Source: Apostichopus japonicus (Eukaryota; Echinodermata; Holothuroidea; Aspidochirotida; Stichopodidae). Taken from it: DNA of 64,000 nt. This document shows, in pieces, positions 27,463-40,473 of this stretch. The DNA lies in NCBI RefSeq assembly GCF_037975245.1, contig NC_092574.1, forward strand, positions 18,388,713-18,452,712, read 5' to 3'. The notes under the pieces were generated by a model, which had not been told where the DNA came from, made no database searches, and saw only the letters and a list, made by a program, of their open reading frames with translations. The position numbers were made by a program, and so were the translations under genes. Numbering within the stretch: the first letter of the stretch is position 1; every line of letters begins with the position of its first letter.

Positions 27463-27611
27463 CAGCTCTGAAAGTGACTTGACAGAATACGGAAGTTGCA
27501 AGAGACCCCAAAAGTTAGAGAGTTGCTCCGATGCAAAGTTAGGATTCTTTAAAAGGGTCAGCATGTCTAGAAAATCCTTTGGTCCATAAACTGGGCGGAA
27601 AGAACTCAAAT
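27463..27611 (-). CDS. TBC1D19: TBC1D19 ortholog, internal exon E
   Basis: This exon of 149 nt has acceptor ccattttattcag before 27611 and donor CTG|gtaaca after 27463. After the split Asp codon it encodes 49 residues beginning LSSFRPVYGPKDFLDMLTLL, continuing KNPNFASEQL, and ending SVKSLSEL. It matches the D-L-S-x-F-R-P-V-Y-x-P-K-D-F-L-x-x-L-x-x-L-[KR]-N-P-N block and the following G-L-[IL]-Q-[LV]-P segment, which are diagnostic of TBC1D19. It ends in phase 0. The preceding intron, 14.8 kb, is the longest of those complete in this window. Confidence 0.97.
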
Positions 27612-28772
27612 CTGAATAAAATGGAGAAAGAAAGAAGATGCATAATTTCATATTTCAATCTTGTGCTTTGTTTTCCTCATTTTTTGTTTCCTGCTAAACT
27701 CAACAGATTGGGATTTTTCATCAACTATGGTTCACTACAATGTTTACTACTGTACCTAGGGGGACAACATGATGACAAAATTAGAAAAGATTTCTATAAA
27801 TATTATTGAACATTCTTTTGTACAACTGATTTTGACCATCGTATTTTCTTTTGTGTAAAGTCTAACCGGATACACTCCTTTCACGACTACTTGAAATGCT
27901 TAAGGTGAATTCTACCATTCTTTAGACTTGGATGCAGGGGAGAGGAGGTGCATTTCCAGGGCCTCTGACACCAGGAGGACTCATGACCACCTAAACAGTT
28001 TTCAGCTCAGCAATGATTTTCACACGGACATGGTGTTGCTACTGTACTTAACCATCACAGAATATTGTTCCGACTCATGCATCACGCCCCTCAGTCCCAA
28101 ACCTGAGCTCTGTGAAGACTGTACTGTTGGGTTCAGTCCTGAGGTAAAGCAAGCCTGCAGGTTAAACATGTGTACATGTACGCCTAATAGTGTGCTCAAT
28201 CTCAACACTTGTTGAAAAGTGATGAAGCACATTCATGAGCTGAGGCTATGTATGGCATTATTGAAAGACAAACAATTACAAAATATATGAATAAATCTAG
28301 TACAAAGCCTCTTGATGTGCACACATTGGTTCATTCCACTGACCACAAACACCTCACGATCAATCAACTTAAATATTATCATGAAGGAGTACGTGTGAGT
28401 TTCAGATTCCATCCCTCCGTGTCACCCGATTGCAAATTAAGTGATATGAGTCGCGAACATAACTAAAAAGTTCCTGTCAAATATTTTAAATCCTCTCTCA
28501 AAGGCATCAGCCAATCACGAATACTAGATGGATTCCCAGCTGTGTCTCATCAAATCAAATGCATAAAATTATCCTTGACTTGACCACCAACAAAACAGAT
28601 GCTTGACCATTGGAGATAAGAAAAAGAAAGCTATTGAATTCAGTCAGTCCAAAGAACAGTTCGCAAGAGTCATCGTCGACCAAAGAATTCAATCCTCGTG
28701 CTTTTTTCCGCCATTCATTTTAATTACTATATCAACTCCTAAATTAACTTTTCATCGTCAATGGTAATGGCT

Positions 28773-28790
28773 TTAATTGCCGGCAATTAA
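28773..28790. promoter_or_regulatory. 18-bp palindrome in TAAT-rich segment, possible homeodomain site
   Basis: TTAATTGCCGGCAATTAA is a perfect palindrome. Within about 28715-28840 there are several further TTAATT / TAATTA / AATTAA words. TAAT is the core recognised by many homeodomain proteins, so a dimer site or intronic enhancer is possible. This is inference from base words only. Confidence 0.25.
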
Positions 28791-30104
28791 TGCCACGATT
28801 GCATCTTGCATTAAATTAAGAAATCTCTCTTAAATTAATAAGGACATATAGGTCAGGTTACGATGATCAGTCTTCTTTCTTCATTTGTTAGGATGGGTTT
28901 TTTTCGTGTCAACGTATAGATCAAAGTCACACCTAATGAAATACCACGATGGTTGCAATCGTTCAAGGATGTGCAAATGTTTTTCTGTGTATTTTTTGTT
29001 ACTTGCACTCAAATACGAAAAGGCCTTAAAGTACGATGAATGCTACGTGACATATAAACAAAGGGAAAAGCATGTTCGTTAATTATCTGCAAAGGTTTCC
29101 TTCAACTTTCTCTCCACTATTACGCAATTATAGTTTATTTGGCATATTGTTTGTTTGCTGATGTTGTCATTTTGATTTAATTATCTTTTCAAAACTTGAT
29201 CATTACTTCATTGCTTCTAAAGTAATGGAGTGGAGGGATTCAAGTGACATAAATTATTCAATATTGAAGGAATAATTATCTACTAATGTTAACGATATAC
29301 AGCCTGCTAGCTTGGTTCCGACTGCGACCTCCGTGTGCTATTGCACAGTGAAATGAATTCATGCAGCTCTTTTAGATTGGTCGACAAGTTCTTTTACCAA
29401 ACCTACGTGAAGGAATCCTCACAGCAATATTACATCCCATCGACACAATCAGTTAGACAACCTTCTAGCCACTGTGACCAAAATGAACAAAGTTATATTA
29501 AATGATTTGATTCGAAATTGAACATTTCGTTGCCTGGTCACTTGTCATAGCAGGTTATCATTAAAGGGGGAGTGGGGGGGGGGGAGGAACTAGCAATATA
29601 CAAAGTTTACATATAGATATGTTTGTATTAAGTTGCTTTGAGTACACTGAACAATATTATTTTCAATATTTGAAAGGTCAAGCTAATGACCTATATTGCC
29701 ATGAGATGGCAAGCAGTACTTAATGAAATGTTGAAATCTTTTAAAGCATATTCATAAAGTCTCTGAATTTTGTCTGAAATAAGATACTATCATGCTTCCA
29801 ACGTGGAAAATGGTTATATTGCTGGACTTGTTTCGTAACATGAACCATGATTTTCCAATTTTCGATAACATTAATTAAATCGCCCAATTTTTCAGGAAAA
29901 TGCGTGCTCCTTTACAGTTCAGTATGAACAAACACGTCTCGTACTCGGTCTAGCGTAGCTGTTGCCGATTCTGCGGTGACCTTTCAGACAGATTTTCTTG
30001 CGAAGGTGAATCCTGAATATCACATGAAATAAACCATCTTACAATCCATTACATTCAAGATAAGTTCTGTTCAGCTAAGACTTGAGTCGATAAACTTACA
30101 CTAA

Positions 30105-30318
30105 GTGGCAGTCGCTGCACATGTAATCGCAAGCATATTTAATAATCAAGAAGCTAGCTGGCAGTTCATCCACCCGAGAAAATGTCACTTTTATCAGCAA
30201 GGATGGGTACGAAAAAGGGTACGACCGCAGCTTACGAGAATGGAAGACGGCGCACAAGCCTTTATATTTGTACAAATTGTCATGACTCTGATTGTCAGAC
30301 CCTATTTTATCAGCTCAG
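30105..30318 (+). other. Possible plus-strand 5' exon in TBC1D19 intron
   Basis: One frame is open across this stretch and ends at a good donor, CTCAG|gtgaga. An ATG at 30240 opens MEDGAQAFIFVQIVMTLIV, a short acidic start followed by a hydrophobic segment that looks like a signal or membrane sequence. A second ATG at 30203 is open in another frame. I recognise no protein family. It could be a first exon of a nested gene or a chance ORF; ORFs of this size are common in this AT-rich window. Confidence 0.2.
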
Positions 30319-31740
30319 GTGAGACACATACTTATCTGAATGATGTATAGCGTTGCTACCGTTCTTATCAAGTTTATAGTAAATATCACATACCAGGCAA
30401 TTAAACACAAGCTTAATGTAAAGTTGTCTTGAATCAGTTGGAATCTTTTCATTCCTTACATCAAGATTGACATGTTCTATCTTGATGGAAAAGTTGAGAG
30501 ATAATTTATCGAAGCTCTTCATGCCAAGTCCAAAGGTTTTAAATAGTTTATACTAACAGAGTGAAGAAACATATAAGTAATGTACAGTCCATCAGATTGA
30601 AGTCTATCATGTGTATATATCATATGTATATGTCACATTCAAGCTTCTAGCTTTTGTGATTCTTAAAAAAGAAAATATTAAAGAAAAAGGAAACTGTGTT
30701 TACAATTAAATCCCTTCCAATTAATAAGAATATTGAAGAAAGCTCATTTTGAAGACAGTGATAAGGATATTTATTATTTCCAACAATATCTGAAGAAAAT
30801 ATCTTTTTGTTAATAACAAAATTCTATGAAAATAAATATAGCACTTTTGATATTCAAGAGAAAATTAGAAGTCAGTTTGCTACTTTATATACATCCAATA
30901 ACTGGTTTAATATATGTAACCTCTTGATCCAGTCAGACATGTGATATTAGCGAGGTTATCACGGTACATACCATGTCATTCAACTTGGCTAATTGATAGA
31001 CTTTACTAAGAGAAACATATTCTCTTTAGTAGTCTCTTTGCTAAATTTTGGGAGCGATAGACGTGACTTTCCGCACGAGATAAAGAATGTAGCATTAAAA
31101 AATACTACCTAATAAATTGGTTTTATTCCCGCTGGATTATACACAACTTAATACTTCACTTGTATATAAAAGTTTGACATCTTATGGCACTGTAGTACAC
31201 AAGAACCCTCTGTGAACCTATAAACCCATCCACAGAGTCTCTCAGATAGCTACAATATACCCCTGACTATTCTGAAAGGTTTCTCGGACAGCATTATATA
31301 CGACTATTGTCTTTACATGCGAAGAACATTAAGTGATGCCCGACATTTTTAAGCCATCCTTTTCCGTCTTATATTGCTCAGTCATTTGTTTGCTTCTGTT
31401 CCGTAATTCAGCTTTTAATTGCTGAGGTACGATAGCCAACCTTCCTGGGAGAAATCTTCAATTCCCAACGCTGAACAAAAACCGACAGCAAGAGATGATG
31501 AAACGAGTCATAATGTTTCAGGAAATGATGGTGTGAACATTCTTTCAACCCTATCAGGCAAAACCTATAAACAATTTAATCTCACAATAGAAAAGATTCT
31601 TAGCTATTTATTTAATTATCCTATCCGGATAGAAAATTGATAACGATCGCAAAAGTCAGATGAATTTACTAAAATTCCAAGAAATGTTTTTCTTTTGGCT
31701 GGTCCACGACTATCAAGCAGAGTGCAGAAAATATTTTACC

Positions 31741-31762
31741 TTTGTTATTATTATTATTATTT
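31741..31762. repeat. (TTA)n microsatellite
   Basis: A short gttattattattattattt run. Confidence 0.85.
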
Positions 31763-34055
31763 CAAACAAGCATCCAGACGGAAATAATGAACAGTGTAAC
31801 TACTTTCAATTTAAAAATTACCATATTTAATGAATTAATATTAAGTTGCTCTAACTCCTATGAAATTAAGAACTACAGTAGGTCCTTATACTAGTTCATT
31901 AATTAAATAAGATACAATGCATACCTTGGAAACAGGGTTATTGGTGGGCCATGCATCCCACCTCCATTGTCAGTTGGGGGAAAAAATTCAGAAACGATCA
32001 TAAACTGTCATACACTTGACTATTGATACAGTAAAAGACATTGATATGCTTTAGTTTTGATTACTCTTCTAAGAAAACTTACTTGATAGGTTATGTATAA
32101 TGATAGCCTGTGAGCTGACCATTAAGTTTAAACTAACACTTGTCATAAACTTGTCACTCTCAATGCAGTGAAAGTAGACATAGATGCAATCAGTTTTTAG
32201 CACTCTTCTATTAAAACGTGCATGCCTATATTCTGAATGCCTGTCATATCGGCACTATATAATTATTAACTGGTATTATTAATTTACAAAGTAAAATTTA
32301 CATATCAGATTATGTAAAGTGATAGCCTGTAAGATATGGCTATAGTGTTAACCACACTCGACTATATTACTTATGAAAGTCTGTGATAAACTGTTACAGT
32401 TTTAATTCCACAATATCATGGATATAGTTTTGACAACTTTAATGGAAAGAAATGAGAGAGTGATACGTCTTTTCTCATATTACCTGTACTTGGCCAAGAT
32501 TTTTTAAGTTCTACAAACATGATATTTTATCAGACACGCATGTATTCCAACGTACTGCAAGCACTGTACCATCTACATATTCACTGAATGTGCAAACTGA
32601 AATCTCTCTCCCGACGATGTATACCAATCAAATTTATGCGCAACACAGACTTCCGTCTGAAATTAATTTACCAACAGCTAACCAATGTCAACGATGTTCC
32701 AGGAATCATCCTGTTTTTTATGTTGTATCGTATTACTTTGCGATATATAGGCTACTCTCATCATTTCCATCAGCAAAAGCCAGCGACTATTCAATAACCC
32801 AACCCAGTTCTTACCGCATAATACCGATTTAACGATCACTCTAAGAATCTGACATATTGTTTATAGGAATGGGCTCCAACAATCGGAAGTTGTTTCTTTC
32901 GATAAGTCGTTGAAATATCGCATTTCATTACTCGAGGTAATCCAAAGCTAAAGTGCATTTTATCATGTTACTCACATATTCCCTCTTCTGAAGATTAAGT
33001 CGTAATTGACTGCATTTCTAGCGTGAACTGTGAGTATAGCGAATAATCCCCTTCTCTCTTTTCATCATTATTTTCTTTTTTTCTCTTTTTTGTCTTTTTT
33101 GTCTTAAGGCTCTCAGTTATTGTGTCAGTGGCCTGGTTAATCATTTAAATCAAGTTCATTGCTCTCCCAGCAGACTCAGAAATGAAACTGGAAGCATTCT
33201 CAACGAATGATACCCACAGAATGTTTTTATGCCTTTATGCAACGACATGGTCTTACTGAGAAAAGCAAACCCCAAAGACGAAAAATAAAAAGTACCTACT
33301 ATACAGAACACTTAAATATTCCAAACACAGAGTCACCAATACACATGTGCATTCTATTCTTGAAGTTGTGAGCAAGGTCTTCTTCAACTTTGTCCCTTAG
33401 TTTGATCTGCAGATTAAAAATTTCTTAGTAAAATAATCACAGGAAGCAATTGAGGGACCCTTAAACCCGTCTCATGGCAACGGAAATTACTTACTGCTTA
33501 AATTAGCGTAGAATATCGGATAAAATGGAGGATATTGCATAACAAAACGCATCAAAGTGTTTTGTATCATTTTTTACTTAAAGTTCTTCATCATCAAGTT
33601 TCTCAGAAAATGAGTACTTGTACCTTCATTATCTTGCTACGTACATGAAGGAGCCAAAGTTTGAATAATATTTATACAGAAAAACACTTGGTTCTGATTG
33701 GTGAGAGCTGATCATAGGCTGTCACTATAAATTTTATGACTTCAACACCCAATCCCATCATCCTCCACTTTTTTTAAAGTACTATTATATCAGAATGTTT
33801 AGTTGAAAATATCAACGTGAATACAAATGGATGTATTCATCTACTGAATTTTTCCCCAGCAGTTTATACAGCTTAGTTTCCTTCTTGTTCAGATGAAATC
33901 TGTGGTACCTGGAAACATCCCTCTTACTCCAATCCTAACCCCCCTCCCACCCCGTATTTTAACCCCCTTAAGTCATTTGTGGTGTTTCTGTCGTGTGAAA
34001 TTGTGAAAATCATGTACGTAAACAGAAACAGAATCTATCTGTCTTCCTTTTTCAG

Positions 34056-34120
34056 ATTTTGGTTGGATATCAATCTCACAGAAGGACATTTTACAGAGCA
34101 AGACAAAGAAGATCAAACTG
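34056..34120 (+). other. Possible 65-nt plus-strand exon
   Basis: The segment has a strong acceptor (ctgtcttcctttttcag) and a consensus donor (CTG|gtgagt). All three frames are open across it. In one of them it would continue the frame from the ATG at 30240 through the donor at 30318. I recognise no homology. It may be an exon of a nested coding or non-coding transcript, or chance splice-like sites. Confidence 0.25.
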
Positions 34121-35979
34121 GTGAGTTCTGCTTGGGTCATCCAATTAATCTGTCACATCTACTTCCTCTCTGAATCCAATTTCCTTTTTGTATTGGTGGG
34201 TGCAGGGGCGGGGGGGGGGACAAAACAGATTTTCCGGGTTGGCAGGGAAAAATTTTTACCATGTAGAAAATTATGCTTCCATGACTGTTAACCCCCTCCC
34301 CCCTCCACAATATCCCATTCCACCATTGCTTAATCTCTTTGCCTCATTAACCTACCAGTCTCATCCCTCCTCGCAATGCCACCCCACTCCCAATGCCCCC
34401 CTCCCCCCTTATTCCCATATCCTTCATTTGGTTTCTTTGACCGAGTAAATTAAACAAATCCAGGGCATCATCTAGCGAGATGCAAATGTTTTGAAAGTTA
34501 TCAATGTATGGCGTCGAGTTCTAAATTGCAATCACACAATTTTAAGAGAGAATCAAGTTACATTAATTAATAACATATCTGATACCGTAACCATAGACGA
34601 CTATAACCAGAACTGGCAAATGAAAATCAAGCTATCATATTATAAAGGATATAGTACAAGCTAATAATGTATGTATGTAATATAAAAATTCATGTAGCAA
34701 TATATCATTACGATCCTCAAATTTATAAATGTTATATTATTAAGTCAAAATCATAAATGGTTATAAGCAAGAGGTTAGACTTATAACTAGTAAAGCAAAG
34801 TGCTTTAGCGCCCTCAATTAGTTCATAACTTTAATACAGGTTATAATGATGATATAAAAACCAACACAGACACACAGCTGGGCGGGAATGCTGACACTAA
34901 GTCTCAGACACCCTTGCATCCCAATGTCCAAATTCGTGGCAAAAATAAAAAAAATTATCGGGAAAGTTAAAGACCTGGCAGGTTTATGACAATATATTTA
35001 ATCTTAATTGTGATTTATGAAATCAAATTACTATGCAATGTTGGCACAAACATTGAATGTTTGACCATGATACATTCTCACTACATTATGGTCCCTGTTT
35101 ACTAAATATAGCATATCAGCCGATTGTTATAAATTTTCGTAATACGTTAATCTCACGTCAGAGAAAGTATCAAACACATGTACTGAAGCAGGTCAGTCCT
35201 GGACTTGCTACATAATGTACCACCGATGACACACAAGGCAGAAACATGCCAGATTGACCGAAGAGCACCTCAAAAGAATTTAGAACAACAAAGATGGATT
35301 CTAGTGTTTCCTTGATTAATAGAGCAGATACTAGACGTTATAAATCTTTGATTAAGTTATTGAACTGATCAAACTATAAGATACGGTAGGAATGTGGTCT
35401 TGCTGCCATTATCATTTATATAGACGATAAAGTTGAGAGTTGTAATATATTACTGCACTCACAGACACACTCCTATGGCACATTCACAATTATTGCTATG
35501 TATATCACTAAATCTATTATACACATAGTTTTTCAAGTGAACGTTTGATGTCGTTCCTCCTGGTGTACTGTACATGGCTATGAATCTTTGCATAGCATAT
35601 ATACCTCTGCCTTACATCAGCCTTGTCATACACTGAATAGGTCAGTCCTAAGATTAGCTTTGAATGTTTATTGCCTGGAAGGTTTATTGTGGCATAACCA
35701 GGATTTCTCAAATGAAGGGAGTGTTTGGGGAAGGGGGCAATTATCGATTGGTAGATACCAAAATAACTGCAAACATAGCTAGTTTAGAAAACATAACTAA
35801 AATGTACAAACTGCCTCTGTGCGAAACAATTGCTCAAATATTACCGACGTGTACCTTGTTTTCATCAAAATTATGTTTGTAGCTTTAATGCTAAGTGCCA
35901 CAAAAGTTTCAGAAGAGGGGGGTGGATGGGTGTGGGGAATTGGTGACCACCCCATGGAGTAAGTCAGAACTGGATTCCG

Positions 35980-36007
35980 TTTTTTTTTTTTTTTTTTTTT
36001 TTTTTTT
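35980..36007. repeat. Poly-T run (T28)
   Basis: Twenty-eight T residues. On the minus strand this is a poly-A run, but no retroposed sequence is recognisable next to it. Confidence 0.85.
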
Positions 36008-36453
36008 GTGAGATGAAAAAGGGAAATAAATGAAGATTGCACTATTTGTGATAGATAATCATAGCAGAGTGATTGCTGATGAAAATTTTCCACTTAATAT
36101 ACTTCAACCATCTGTCCACTGAGCTCCACTCTCATTATGTGCATCTTAAATGAAGCTTTAATATCAGGCTGTCCATGTGATGAAGTGCATAAAGTTACAA
36201 TATGTAGTTCAAAGACATGTGGACAATGCAGAGACATAGGTTTTGCATGGATGGCCTTCCATAGTTGTAACCTTTAATGTGGAACAAGTATCGGTCAATA
36301 TGCTGGTCTCAGTTTTATAATCTTATTGTAACATTTTATCTACTGAACGCTTTATTATACTAGAACAGTGGGTTAATTATACCAGAACAGATTCTAGGGT
36401 AGAATCTAACTCTTTCAGAACTGCCATGAGTAAGGAACGGGATGTAATACAGT

Positions 36454-36665
36454 CAGGGGGGTAGGAGCCGGGGGCCTTGGGGGAACATGCCCCCATTTTT
36501 TTCCAAAATAGCAAATAGTATTGATAGCATACTAACACAAGGTATATATTTAAGTGATATGGCCAGTGTGTATCGGTTCATAGCATAACGAGTGGTGGTT
36601 TTGGAATGAGAAAGTGCCCCTCTGATGTTGTGCCCCCCACTTTTTGGAAGCATCCTACCCCCCTG
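36454..36665. mobile_element. hAT-type MITE with 8-bp target-site duplication
   Basis: This 212-bp element begins CAGGGGGGTAGGA and ends with the exact inverse TCCTACCCCCCTG, so it has 13-bp perfect terminal inverted repeats. It is flanked on both sides by AATACAGT (36446-36453 and 36666-36673), a perfect 8-bp duplication. CAGGG-type ends plus an 8-bp duplication are the hallmark of the hAT superfamily. It is far too short for a transposase, so it is non-autonomous. The perfect duplication suggests a fairly recent insertion. Confidence 0.88.
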
Positions 36666-38375
36666 AATACAGTCCACTGTAATAATTAGGATACACTTTG
36701 TTTTCAGTTAACACAGGGTTACATATTTATAATGATTAATATCATAATGTACATTTATTTACTAATTATATTAACCTATTTCTATTAAATTTACACTATA
36801 TAGCAACTTATTGCCAAATATTGTCGCAAACGGCATGTCATAAAATTACGAGAGCCATTTACTTACCCCCAAATAGGATAAAAATCTGGCATAGTTAATG
36901 TCCTAAAACTTAGTATACATAGCCAGCCAAATTTTACATATGGCTGAAGTTAATTGCCATCATCATCAATTGATCTGTAATAGGACAAGATATGAAGATT
37001 ATAACAATTTTGGCATTAAGGAGATTCTCTCCTTTGAATTTTTTTTTTTTTTTTAAATAAAAAAAATAGCACTAAGAAGTTGGAGGTCTTACACAAATCT
37101 ATGGATTTGGGGATCAGTATTAACTAAGTTATAAGTAATAGTTACAAAATGTAACCAGATGCCTTGAAATGATGAGAGATCAATGCAGTTTAACAAGTAA
37201 CATAGAAGAAGGGGGAAAAACAAACAGTTTACATATCTAATCTGCTTTTCCTAAAAAAGATTATGAGCCGAAATAAAAGAAAACAACAACATTAGTAATG
37301 GAGGAGGAGACTAAAAGCTGTCACTTAAAGGAATTGCTTGACAGATGAGCAGCAGGGAGAGTAAGATCTGCCATCATGACAATAAACATCCTTCGTAGCG
37401 ACAAGGGGGTTTGCCATTGCGTTTGCGAGTTTTTTTTTGCTTTATCACTCCTCTGTTGTCATAACCTCAGTAATTTAGTGTAACCGTCAACAGCCGAAAC
37501 CTATCAGGCGGGGAAAATTACGTTCGACTTGGATACATTAGTGTCTATTTTCCTCTCGGTCTTACGATGGGCTGCCAGAGGAACGACCCGTTTTGTATCG
37601 CTAACTGATGAATGATTCTGTAAAGTAAACAGGCATCCTCTGGCGTAAAAATAGAACTGAGTTTTCCGGACGACGTCGATTGGAAACGTATGCAGCATGC
37701 AGGGTATAGAACCACGGTAGTTTACGGCCTATGTACGAAACAAGTCTTCTAAATCTATAGCACCGCATCAAAAGGCCAACTTTAGATCCATGCTTTCTTA
37801 CAAATTAGAATTGATAATAGTTGACATAAAAGCCAGTCTATAGTAATGAGACATCTCTATGAGTAATTTGAGACCAAATTATGGACACAAAAACAAAGAA
37901 GAAAAAGATGGAATCATTATCAGCATGAAGAATAAATTTAAGGGCAGAGGCTACGAGCTTTTTCCATTTACTCTGGAAGATATTTACATGACATATATGC
38001 TCACTCGATGTGACATCACATCCTGCCCAAGGACACTCTCATTTCTAGGGGTGGCCATTGACATGACAAAAATGACATGTGATGCCAATAGACATGGACC
38101 ATGTTTCAAAGTTTGTCGGAGAAAACACGCTCTGCAAACTTTCACGTTATGATTGCAATATTTAAGTACAATTTCAACAATGTTATGAAACTGGTAAAGA
38201 TTATATTAACTCTTAATAAAATTGTACTGGTTTGCACAGTCGGTCTATTGCCTGTATGAGTATTTATGTACATGTAAGTAGATGCAAGTACAGGACACAA
38301 CATACACTCATAGAGGCTTGTCAGAGTAGGTGTAGGATTCTGTAAATGCCAGACGAAGGTGTGTCCAGAGGGAGG

Positions 38376-38427
38376 TCAAGCCAGATGTCAGAGGTCATGC
38401 CAGATGTCAGAGGTCATGCCAGATGGA
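38376..38427. repeat. 21-bp tandem repeat, about 2.5 copies
   Basis: The unit gccagatgtcagaggtcat occurs twice, followed by a partial third (gccagatggagg). Confidence 0.9.
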
Positions 38428-40459
38428 GGATGGTGCACCAAATTGCCGGACTGTCAGGCCACGAAGGCAATAAAGGGATGCTCTTTGGGGTTTCATTTTA
38501 TAGTTCTTTTAGTATTACATCTCATTACATGATTAGCATTATCCAAAAAGGATTTACATTGCCTGTCCTTGTTATTTATAAGCAAACTGAGTGACCATAG
38601 GTAGGGTTTTATAAAAAAAAAAATTTAAAAAAACTTGTAAAAACATTTAGCAGAAAATTGAAAGATATAGTAGTTGTTTCAACTTGTTCTTACTATGTAA
38701 AGCAATACAGCCATACCCCACACATTGCATTAATCGATAAAACCATTTTTACGGTGTATAAATGGCTGCTTTGCTATCCTGGTAGTTTGAAAAAATAAAA
38801 GACAGTCTGTCTGATAGAGCATTCCTACAAACTTTGAAATGATACTGGAAATATTTCAGTGAACTTGGGAATATTGAAAGACTGCCCTCACTCAATGAAT
38901 CAAGTTCTGATTCCGCCAGTTGATATAACATGTTCAAGGACAGAAGTTTTATTGATGGATCGTACAGATCACATCGGGCTTCTTTCAGACGGAAAATGGT
39001 TTAACTTTGTATCAATTTGAGGTAGCATGACAGGTTACTTTTATCTTGAAGACATTTGGATGACAAAATGGACGTAAGTAGTCTGTCGGACAGCAGGGGG
39101 GGATTTTTACCGATTAAAGATGTTGTTTCTTTTTCTTTCGTTCCCATAGAAATAGACTTTAGCTATTAAAACAGTAAAAGGCAGACAATCGAATGAACCA
39201 AACATATCTGCTACGATTGAGGATGTTTGCAAATTTTTGAAATGAATAACAATTGATCCCAGGTGTGGCTGAATATGTGTCAGCTCATACTGTAGAGTTG
39301 CTATGATGACCCCTAGGAAATAAGGGGAGGGTGCCCTGAATTTTGAGGTTGCTACAGAATGCATTTATGCTATCTATGCATTCTCATGCACATTAAAAGC
39401 ATAAGTTTGCAAACCTCATTAACAATACCACAATAATGATCTTGGAAATACCTTTCATGTCCAATGAGAAATATAGCCCATGAAAGCACCTTGTGACTGG
39501 TTGTTTTGGGTCTTTTATTCCCCTTTTTGTCTCTCTTACATACTTAACTCCTACCATTCCTCCCCCACCACCCCACCACCCCACCACACCCCCATCCCCT
39601 TCACTACACAATATAGTTTATATGTTATATATCATTCATTATATTCTTATTTGCTTTTTTTCCAAGTGAATGTACCTGTATATATGAAACTTGCACGGTC
39701 AGTAAGGAGATACGACTATTAAAATGGAGTGAAACCAGTGACAAGTTGATTCTTAACAGTTATTTAATGAAAGAAAATCTCATAGACTGCTCTAATTCTT
39801 TCGATCCTAGTGCCAAGTTTTGGAACAATTGTCAGAAGTTAGCAAATACATTCAAATGCTGGCTCAAAGGGGGAAATGGTGGTCGCCATTGTTGTGGGGC
39901 CGGGATAAACATTAAAAAAACAGTCATCTTATAGATAAATATAGTGTTTTTATAAATAGCTAAACCATTTCACGATGTTGCGACTTTTGTTATTACCGTT
40001 TAGACTTACTGTAAATATCTGTATGCAAACTGCGTGAATGATAAATACTTTCCATGAAAGAAATTGAAAAAGAAAAGAACTATTTCTTAAAGTCTGTTCA
40101 CTCTTAATACTTTGCATTGTAATTCCAATCACCCCATGATCATGCATTCTTGGGATACTGTTGCACATTTACACAAGATCCAGATATTGGACATGGCTAT
40201 ATAGGGGGGTAGCCATCAACTAAAGGCTGGATACCACATATTGGTATATATCACAGTACATTATAACCATTAGGACACTGTTTCCAATCACCTTCTAGCC
40301 TAAAATATCTCAATTTTATTCGTTATGATTAATTACCAACTGCTAATAGCTGCTTCAAAAACCAGCCCTAAACAACCAGCAAAGTACACCATACCTGATC
40401 ATGATTAATGTTTCTGTCATAAAACTTATTTCTGGGAGGCAGATCATAATATCTGAGAT

Positions 40460-40473
40460 GGGGGGGGGGGGGG
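40460..40473. repeat. Poly-G run (G14)
   Basis: Fourteen G residues, similar to the other long G/C runs in the window. Confidence 0.9.

Noticed and set aside
36453-36677. 74-codon minus-strand ORF
   Set aside because: It lies across the hAT-type MITE, which explains its glycine- and proline-rich ends.
37859-38152. 97-codon plus-strand ORF with several cysteines
   Set aside because: No recognisable domain, no splice context and no paralogous copy in the window.
39668-39934. 89-codon cysteine-containing plus-strand frame after an acceptor-like site
   Set aside because: Open frames of this length recur by chance in this window; no donor partner in the right phase or known domain was found.
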